Below are positions 1 through 4,102 of a DNA stretch of 5,084 bases, piece after piece (the stretch's first letter is position 1; each line of letters opens with the position of its first letter). The translations under genes and the position numbers were made by a program. This DNA comes from Bacillota bacterium (GTDB lineage Bacteria > Bacillota > Clostridia > Peptostreptococcales > Anaerovoracaceae): assembly GCA_017621195.1 (NCBI GenBank), contig JAGATO010000172.1, positions 1 to 5,084 on the forward strand, in the 5' to 3' direction. The notes below the pieces were generated by a model, which saw only the letters and a list, made by a program, of their open reading frames with translations, had not been told where the DNA came from and ran no database searches.

Positions 1-1
1 C

Positions 2-553
2 GTCATCGTGGAGCACTTCGAAATGCTGTATCCCGTCCTGGGAAGAAACGCGGATCTGCTGATCGGCGTGGGAGAGGAGGTTCTTGTGACCCGGCCCACC
101 ATTTTCGGACCGTTGCCTCAGGACATTTCCAATATCGTTTCCAAGTCCATCGCCTACCGGAAGATGGCCCATACGGCGGAGGATCTGGTGGAGCACTGTC
201 TGCCGGAGGACATGGTTCTGGAATGCATCCACGGCGACGTTAAGCGCGGCTTCTACCTGAGCTTTGACCATAATCCGGACATCGACCTCTACGAATTGGA
301 GGGTAAGGTGAAGGATATGATCAAGCAGGATATCGGCGTCAGCTTCTACGACGAATATCACGTCAAGATCGGAAACGCCATCCACCCCTGTACCGGCCCA
401 CGGATTCACGTCAGGTCCACCGGGGAGATCGAGAACTTCCGACTGCTGAAGGAGATCTTCCACGATCCTACGGACCAGCGGTTCCTGATGGTTGGACTTG
501 TGGGCGAACGCTGGGATTACGAGACCGAGGATCTGAATCGCATCGCTTTCTAA
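2..553 (+). CDS. 3' part of an unrecognised conserved-looking protein (5' truncated)
   Basis: The frame is open from the first bases of the window (it reads V-I-V before the GTG at 8), so the GTG is probably internal and the real start lies upstream. About 184 residues are visible, ending at TAA 551-553. They form a soluble, acidic protein with no membrane segment. Striking short motifs are RNADLLIGVGEE, MAHTAEDL, GDVKRGFYLSF, CTGPRIHVRSTGEI and MVGLVGE. I cannot assign a family with confidence. The stretch from HTAEDL through GDVKRGFYLSF to the following acidic helix weakly recalls the accessory domain next to TGS in threonyl-tRNA synthetases and some nucleoside kinases; this is only an impression. 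Base and codon use match the downstream hydro-lyase genes. A separate promoter follows, so this gene need not belong to the same transcript. Confidence 0.75.
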   Translation, partial: VIVEHFEMLYPVLGRNADLLIGVGEEVLVTRPTIFGPLPQDISNIVSKSIAYRKMAHTAEDLVEHCLPEDMVLECIHGDVKRGFYLSFDHNPDIDLYELEGKVKDMIKQDIGVSFYDEYHVKIGNAIHPCTGPRIHVRSTGEIENFRLLKEIFHDPTDQRFLMVGLVGERWDYETEDLNRIAF

Positions 554-557
554 GGAC

Positions 558-582
558 TGCGCCGTATGTGCATCGTTTTTTT
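558..582 (+). terminator. Possible weak intrinsic terminator
   Basis: Directly after the first gene, TGCGC (558-562) can pair with GTGCA (568-572), including one G-U pair, around a five-base loop. A run of seven T follows at 576-582. The stem is short, so termination would be modest. Its position between a stop codon and a new promoter is what makes it plausible. Confidence 0.3.
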
Positions 583-601
583 GAAAGCTACATGTTTTTT
601 C

Positions 602-630
602 TTGAAAAAGACTGATACATTTGATATTAT
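602..630 (+). promoter_or_regulatory. Sigma-A-type promoter with extended -10 for the hydro-lyase/GntR operon
   Basis: TTGAAA at 602-607 is followed after exactly 17 bases by TATTAT at 625-630. TG at 622-623 lies one base ahead of the -10, giving an extended -10. Transcription would begin near 637, about 94 bases before the first start codon. The shared 12-mer at 613-624 fills most of the spacer, where a bound regulator would block RNA polymerase. Confidence 0.7.
613..624 (+). promoter_or_regulatory. Candidate operator: 12-mer TGATACATTTGA, copy 1
   Basis: The same 12 bases occur at 3564-3575, at the predicted start site of the glmS operon. Here they sit between the -35 and -10. Two promoters of one pathway sharing an exact 12-mer, with a GntR regulator encoded between them, suggests a common operator. 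The copy is not itself a clean palindrome, so the full site may be larger or differ. The role is inference. Confidence 0.45.
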
Positions 631-649
631 TGAACCATAACAATTAAAG

Positions 650-692
650 AAACGCAGGACGCACTGCCCTTTGGCTATGAGCGCCTGCGTTT
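650..692 (+). promoter_or_regulatory. Leader hairpin (attenuator-like or mRNA-stabilising) before the hydro-lyase operon
   Basis: AAACGCAGG (650-658) pairs perfectly with CCTGCGTTT (684-692). After a bulged A659 the stem continues with CGC/GCG (660-662 with 681-683), then GCC/GGC (666-668 with 673-675) around a four-base loop. The element begins about 13 bases after the predicted transcription start and ends in only four T (690-693). It resembles a weak terminator or attenuator, or a 5' stabilising stem-loop. It cannot serve the upstream gene alone, because the promoter lies before it. Confidence 0.5.
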
Positions 693-730
693 TGCGTACG
701 TGAAGAAAGAGGAAATTGCGAGGAATTGCC

Positions 731-1570
731 ATGAAAGAAATCAGAGCGGAACAGATCACCCAGGTGATTCGTGATCTGTGCATCGAAGCCAATTGCCACC
801 TGCCCAAGGATGTGCAGAATGCCATCACCGGCTGCAGGGCCTGCGAGCCTTTTCCCATCGCTCAGTCGATCCTGGGAAAGATCGAAGAAAACTTTTCCAT
901 TGCGGATCAGGACAACGTGCCCATCTGTCAGGACACGGGCCTGGCCTGCGTCTTCCTGGAGATCGGACAGGATGTGCATATTGAAGGAAATTTGAAGGAA
1001 GCCGTCAACGAGGGCGTTCGTCGCGGCTACGTGGAAGGATTTCTGAGAAAGTCCTGCGTCAAGGATCCCATCGACCGGGTGAATACCGGCGACAACACCC
1101 CTGCGGTACTGTATTGCGATGTGGTGGAGGGAGATGAGCTGAAGATCACCGTGGCTCCCAAGGGCTTCGGAAGTGAAAATATGAGCCAGATCAAGATGCT
1201 GAAGCCTTCTGACGGCCTGCAGGGTGTCAAGGACTTCATCGTCAAAGTGGTGGAAGAAGCCGGTCCCAATCCCTGCCCGCCGATCGTGGTAGGCGTTGGT
1301 CTGGGCGGAACCTTCGATAAGGCCGCTTACCTGGCAAAGAAAGCGCTGATGCGTCCTGTGGACGAGAGAAACGCGGATTCCTTCTATGCCGAGCTGGAAA
1401 AAGAGATGCTGGAAAAGATCAACGCTCTCGGCATCGGACCCCAGGGCTTTGGCGGAAAGACCACGGCGCTGGCGGTGAACATCGAAACGCTGCCCACCCA
1501 CATCGCAGGTCTTCCCTGTGCCGTGAACATCAACTGCCACGTTACCCGTCACAAGTCTGCGGTTTTATAG
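731..1570 (+). CDS. Class I fumarase-type hydro-lyase, alpha subunit (probable mesaconase alpha)
   Basis: This is the N-terminal-half subunit of the two-subunit, [4Fe-4S]-dependent class I fumarase family (fumarase, L-tartrate dehydratase, mesaconase). The family's three cluster cysteines are all present: C66 in PICQDTG, C182 in NPCPP just before GVGLGGTFD, and C269 in NCHVTRH. The length of 279 residues is normal for the family. I chose ATG 731 because GAGGAA (720-725) stands five bases ahead. A TTG at 716 would add five residues but has its Shine-Dalgarno only about two bases away. Its stop overlaps the ribosome binding site of the beta gene. The fold and reaction type (reversible hydration of an unsaturated dicarboxylate in the cytoplasm) are clear. 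The substrate is inferred from the adjacent glutamate mutase genes, which point to mesaconate/citramalate in the methylaspartate pathway; fumarate remains possible. The cluster implies oxygen sensitivity. Confidence 0.92.
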   Translation: MKEIRAEQITQVIRDLCIEANCHLPKDVQNAITGCRACEPFPIAQSILGKIEENFSIADQDNVPICQDTGLACVFLEIGQDVHIEGNLKEAVNEGVRRGYVEGFLRKSCVKDPIDRVNTGDNTPAVLYCDVVEGDELKITVAPKGFGSENMSQIKMLKPSDGLQGVKDFIVKVVEEAGPNPCPPIVVGVGLGGTFDKAAYLAKKALMRPVDERNADSFYAELEKEMLEKINALGIGPQGFGGKTTALAVNIETLPTHIAGLPCAVNINCHVTRHKSAVL

Positions 1571-1582
1571 GAGGACCGGATC

Positions 1583-2140
1583 ATGGAAAAGAGAATTACG
1601 ACGCCCTTGACGGCGGAAATGACAAAGGATCTGCACTGCGGTGACAACGTGCTGATCAGCGGCGTGATCTACACCGGAAGAGACGCGGCCCACAAGCGCC
1701 TGGTCGAGCTTCTGGAACAGGGAAAGGACCTGCCCGTGGAACTGAAGGATGCCATCATCTATTACGTCGGACCGGCTCCTGCCCAGCCGGGACAGGTGAT
1801 CGGTTCCGCCGGTCCCACCACCAGCTACCGCATGGACGCCTATGCGCCGGCGCTGCTGGATCTGGGATTAAAGGGCATGATCGGAAAGGGAAAGCGTTCG
1901 CCGGAAGTGGTTGCCTCTATGGTGAAAAACGGCGCTGTGTACTTCGGAGCCATCGGCGGCTGCGGAGCCCTGCTGGCCAAGTGCATCAAGAAGGCGGAGA
2001 TCGTCGCCTACGAGGATCTGGGAGCAGAAGCCATCCGTCGCCTGGAAGTGGAAGACCTGCCAGTGACCGTCATCATCGACAGTCAGGGAAACAACCTGTA
2101 TGAGCAGGGAAGAAAAGACTTTTTAGCCATGGAGAAATAG
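1583..2140 (+). CDS. Class I fumarase-type hydro-lyase, beta subunit (probable mesaconase beta)
   Basis: This is the C-terminal-half subunit that completes the active site with the alpha subunit. Family landmarks are GPTTSYRMD at residues 77-85 (substrate-binding/catalytic threonine region), GKGK at 101-104 (conserved lysine region), GAIGGCGALLA, and AYEDLGAEAI followed by LEVEDLPVTVIID near the end. At 185 residues it has the usual length for a separate beta subunit. AGGAGGA at 1569-1575, seven bases before the ATG, overlaps the alpha stop codon, and only 12 bases separate the genes, so translation is likely coupled. As with alpha, the family is certain from sequence. Mesaconase rather than fumarase is an inference from the glutamate mutase genes nearby. 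Confidence 0.92.
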   Translation: MEKRITTPLTAEMTKDLHCGDNVLISGVIYTGRDAAHKRLVELLEQGKDLPVELKDAIIYYVGPAPAQPGQVIGSAGPTTSYRMDAYAPALLDLGLKGMIGKGKRSPEVVASMVKNGAVYFGAIGGCGALLAKCIKKAEIVAYEDLGAEAIRRLEVEDLPVTVIIDSQGNNLYEQGRKDFLAMEK

Positions 2141-2141
2141 T

Positions 2142-3134
2142 ATGCCACTGCATTTGAAGCTGGATGGAAACAGCACGAGTCCTCTGTATCAGCAGATCGT
2201 GGATAAAATTCGCAGGGATGTAGCTGCGGGAAAGCTGACGCCGGGGTATCAGCTGCCCACGGTAAGAGAGCTTGCCGATGAAATGAAGATTTCCCGAGGT
2301 ACCATCAAACACGCTTACGACCAGCTGGAACACCTGGGAATCGTGGAGATGACCCAGGGAAAGGGAACGTTCATCCTGGGGCAGAGCGAGGATGACAGCA
2401 CCAGCCGCAAGGAAAAGGCCATGATCGCCATCGACCAGCTGTTTGACCAGCTGGAGGATCTGGGCTTTACGCCCCGCGAAATGGAGATTTACCTGAACCT
2501 GAAGCTGCGAGGACTGGATGAACGGTACGACGTGGTGAAGGTGGCGGTGGTTGACTGCAATCCGGAGACGCTGCATATTATCGAACAACAGCTGTCTCAG
2601 ATCGGTTATGCCGAAGTGGCCAATTTCGCCCTGAGCCAGATGAGCGATGTGGCGGAGAAGCTGAATTCGGATTACGACCTGATCCTGACCACATCCACCC
2701 ACTTCGCGCAGGTGGAACCCTTCATCCATCCGTCCAAGGTACTGGGAATGATGGCGCTGATGCCGTCGACCCAGACGGTCATCCGCCTGGCAAAGCTGCC
2801 GGACGATGCAGCAGTGGGTCTGGTCTGTGCCAGCGACGCCTTCTACGGTGTGGTCCGCAGAAACTGCATGGGTATGGGAAGCTGGAGCGAGTCGATCCGG
2901 ACGCAGCTGTTCGGAAACTGGAACGGACTGATGACTTTTTTGAAGGATAAGGATGCCGTTATCCTGCCTGAGGGCTACAGCGCCTTTGTTTCTCCTCAGG
3001 AAAAAGAACTGCTGTCCGCCTTCGAACGAAACGGGGGACAGCTGATTCCCTACGATTACAAGATCGACCGTGGGTCCTTCCTCTATGTGGAAGAACAGAT
3101 CAAGCGCTGCATGAACAAAAAACGCAGCTTATAA
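2142..3134 (+). CDS. GntR-family (YtrA-like) transcriptional regulator with a large C-terminal effector domain
   Basis: Residues 13-78 form a typical GntR winged helix: SPLYQQIVDKI, then PGYQLPTVRELA, the recognition helix SRGTIKHAYDQL, and the wing GKGTFI. The N-terminal layout is that of the YtrA type. An amphipathic helical linker (about 95-130) follows. Residues 130-320 form an alpha/beta effector domain beginning VKVAVVDCNPETLHIIEQQL that I cannot assign; true YtrA proteins are much shorter, near 120-130 residues. ATG 2142 begins one base after the beta-subunit stop, with GGAG at 2131-2134 seven bases upstream, so it is the third gene of the operon. It probably senses a pathway metabolite and controls its own operon and perhaps glmS, through the 12-mer shared by both promoters. 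Ligand and sign of regulation cannot be read from the sequence. Confidence 0.88.
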   Translation: MPLHLKLDGNSTSPLYQQIVDKIRRDVAAGKLTPGYQLPTVRELADEMKISRGTIKHAYDQLEHLGIVEMTQGKGTFILGQSEDDSTSRKEKAMIAIDQLFDQLEDLGFTPREMEIYLNLKLRGLDERYDVVKVAVVDCNPETLHIIEQQLSQIGYAEVANFALSQMSDVAEKLNSDYDLILTTSTHFAQVEPFIHPSKVLGMMALMPSTQTVIRLAKLPDDAAVGLVCASDAFYGVVRRNCMGMGSWSESIRTQLFGNWNGLMTFLKDKDAVILPEGYSAFVSPQEKELLSAFERNGGQLIPYDYKIDRGSFLYVEEQIKRCMNKKRSL

Positions 3135-3160
3135 GTCACTGCCTGTGAGCGGTGAAGTGT

Positions 3161-3206
3161 AAAAACCGATGCTTTCGGAGATTGTTCCGGGGAAGCATCG
3201 GTTTTT
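3161..3206 (+). terminator. Strong bidirectional intrinsic terminator
   Basis: AAAAACCGATGCTT (3161-3174) pairs perfectly over 14 bases with AAGCATCGGTTTTT (3193-3206). The T tract serves the plus strand and the A tract serves the minus strand. It ends the hydro-lyase/GntR operon 26 bases after the GntR stop. It also lies just beyond the stop codon of the minus-strand helix-turn-helix remnant, as expected for a terminator once shared by two convergent genes. Confidence 0.88.
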
Positions 3207-3216
3207 GTACGAAGTA

Positions 3217-3357
3217 TTATTTGCGATAAGGGATGTTGTATTGACGAATCTTTCGGGACAGTGTAGAGGCGCTGATTCCCAGCTTGGCTCCCGTTTCCCC
3301 TACGAGATCGTCCGGCTGGCGGAGGATATCGCCGGAATTTCTTCCGCAAAAGAATAG
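3217..3357 (-). pseudogene. Remnant of a Fis-type HTH, C-terminal end of a lost sigma-54-type activator
   Basis: Read on the minus strand, this frame ends at TAA 3217-3219 and is open only back to an in-frame TGA at 3358-3360; it has no start codon. Its last 30 or so residues include TGAKLGISASTLSRKIRQYN. This is the pattern of the Fis-type helix-turn-helix (A-x-x-LGIS-x-STL-x-RK-I-x-x-Y) that closes sigma-54-dependent enhancer-binding proteins. No AAA+ or sensor domain is visible upstream in any minus-strand frame before the glmS promoter, so most of the gene is gone. The shared bidirectional terminator next to its stop supports a former convergent gene. An alternative is a chance frame, but the motif match is long. 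Confidence 0.6.
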
Positions 3358-3425
3358 TCAGCAGGCTGCCATTGGCAGTTTTATCAGGGGGATATAACAA
3401 TTTTCTACGAAGAAAAGGGAAATCA

Positions 3426-3470
3426 TCCGCAGCTTTTTTGGACTTTTGGCTGCGGACGGTTTCTTTTTTT
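3426..3470 (+). terminator. Hairpin with T-rich tail (possible terminator)
   Basis: TCCGCAGC (3426-3433) pairs with GCTGCGGA (3449-3456) around a 15-base T-rich loop. A T-rich tract (3460-3470) follows after three bases. It could insulate the glmS promoter from read-through. The large loop and the offset T tract make it less convincing than the terminator at 3161-3206. Confidence 0.4.
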
Positions 3471-3527
3471 GCTGTTTTATAAAAACGTTGGAATTGCTCC
3501 GTTTCTGGGCTTTTGAAATTGACCCAG

Positions 3528-3556
3528 TTGACAAAAGATATGGTACAATATATTAT
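3528..3556 (+). promoter_or_regulatory. Sigma-A promoter for the glutamate mutase operon
   Basis: A perfect TTGACA at 3528-3533 is followed after 17 bases by TATTAT at 3551-3556. This gives a predicted start near 3563 and a leader of about 105 bases before glmS. It is the best promoter in the window, consistent with strong expression of a main catabolic pathway. Confidence 0.8.
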
Positions 3557-3563
3557 ATAGATA

Positions 3564-3585
3564 TGATACATTTGAAACGGTGTAT
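3564..3585 (+). promoter_or_regulatory. Candidate operator: 12-mer TGATACATTTGA, copy 2, with inverted repeat
   Basis: TGATACATTTGA at 3564-3575 is identical to 613-624. Here it sits at the predicted transcription start. ATACA (3566-3570) and TGTAT (3581-3585) also form an inverted repeat with a ten-base spacer, a geometry that a dimeric winged-helix regulator could use. The first copy lacks the second arm. Binding by the GntR protein encoded at 2142-3134 is inference. Confidence 0.45.
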
Positions 3586-3613
3586 ACGGAATAGAGATGC
3601 GCCGTTTGAAATG
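3569..3613 (+). promoter_or_regulatory. Leader hairpin before glmS
   Basis: CATTTGAAACGG (3569-3580) pairs with CCGTTTGAAATG (3602-3613) at 11 of 12 positions; the only mismatch is G3574 against G3608. The stem can continue inward through 3581-3585 with 3597-3601, using G-U pairs, to an 11-base loop. It would start a few bases from the 5' end of the transcript. It has no T tail, so it is not a terminator; a 5' stabilising stem or regulator-binding site fits better. Confidence 0.5.
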
Positions 3614-3667
3614 CTCGAACAAACGAATCCGTTAGCGAAAACACTGTAACTTAGTATGAGGTGGGCT

Positions 3668-4087
3668 ATGAGCGAAAAGAAAAAGTTAGTCATCGGCGTC
3701 ATCGGTGCCGATGTACACGCAGTAGGAATTCAGATTCTGAATCACGCATTTGAAGAAGCAGGCTTTGATGTGACCAACCTGGGCGTCATGGTATCTCAGG
3801 AAGAGTACATTGCTGCAGCAGTCGAAACCGCAGCGGATGCCATCATGGTTTCTTCTCTGTACGGTCACGGCGAGCTGGATTGTCGCGGTCTGAGAGAAAA
3901 GTGCGATGAGGCCGGTCTGAAGGACATTCTTCTGTACGTCGGTGGAAACATCGTCGTAGGTAAGCAGCCGTTCGACGAAGTGGAAGCCAGATTTAAGAAG
4001 ATGGGCTTCAACAGAGTGTTCGGACCCGGAACCTCTCCGGAAGAGACCATCAAGGCACTGAAAGAGGATTTGAAGATAGAAGAATAA
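3668..4087 (+). CDS. glmS: Glutamate mutase (methylaspartate mutase) sigma subunit, B12-binding
   Basis: This small subunit binds adenosylcobalamin for the carbon-skeleton rearrangement of L-glutamate to (2S,3S)-3-methylaspartate; the catalytic epsilon subunit GlmE would normally be encoded downstream. The cobalamin signature is complete: D15-V-H17-x-x-G20 (His17 replaces the lower axial cobalt ligand), S62-S-L64 in VSSLYGHGE, and G92-G93 in YVGGNIVVGK. Its length of 139 residues matches the clostridial proteins of about 137. I chose ATG 3668 because GAGG (3658-3661) lies six bases ahead and known family members begin at this point. An in-frame ATG at 3656 would add four residues but lacks a good ribosome binding site and overlaps the Shine-Dalgarno. 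glmL follows after 15 bases. The symbol is also used for an unrelated glucosamine-6-phosphate synthase. Confidence 0.95.
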   Translation: MSEKKKLVIGVIGADVHAVGIQILNHAFEEAGFDVTNLGVMVSQEEYIAAAVETAADAIMVSSLYGHGELDCRGLREKCDEAGLKDILLYVGGNIVVGKQPFDEVEARFKKMGFNRVFGPGTSPEETIKALKEDLKIEE

Positions 4088-4102
4088 AGGCTGGTGATCC
4101 CC

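Larger units (their letters stand above)
3135..3667. other. Intergenic region between the GntR gene and glmS
   Basis: This 533-base stretch has no intact gene. In order it holds the bidirectional terminator, the Fis-type HTH remnant on the minus strand, a small hairpin (CTGCC 3366-3370 with GGCAG 3374-3378, then TTTT), a larger hairpin with a T tail, the glmS promoter, a shared 12-mer, and a leader hairpin. Much of it is A+T-richer than the flanking genes. Apart from these elements, about 3383-3425 and 3471-3527 show nothing I can name. Confidence 0.7.

Noticed and set aside
644..1552. 302-codon open frame on the minus strand opposite the alpha subunit gene
   Set aside because: It lies antisense to a gene with all family motifs, its translation has no recognisable domain, and such long mirror frames are common opposite G+C-rich codon usage.
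2073..2729. 218-codon minus-strand frame across the end of the beta subunit and the start of the GntR gene
   Set aside because: It is antisense to two well-supported genes and shows no domain or plausible context.
3169..3357. 62-codon plus-strand frame starting inside the GntR terminator
   Set aside because: Its start lies in the terminator stem and it is antisense to the HTH remnant.
3355..3382. Resemblance to the B12 box of a cobalamin riboswitch (AGTCAGCAGGCTGCC)
   Set aside because: The match is partial, the rest of the riboswitch core is not visible upstream, and it lies about 170 bases before the predicted glmS promoter, so it would not be in the transcript.
3083..3622. 179-codon minus-strand frame through the intergenic region
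   Set aside because: It reads through the terminator, the HTH remnant in another frame, and the glmS promoter. Its translation is low in structure and rich in K, R and S. The real signal here is the short Fis-type frame.
3446..3649. 67-codon plus-strand frame before glmS
   Set aside because: It covers the -35, -10 and leader hairpin of the glmS promoter, lacks a ribosome binding site, and has no recognisable content.
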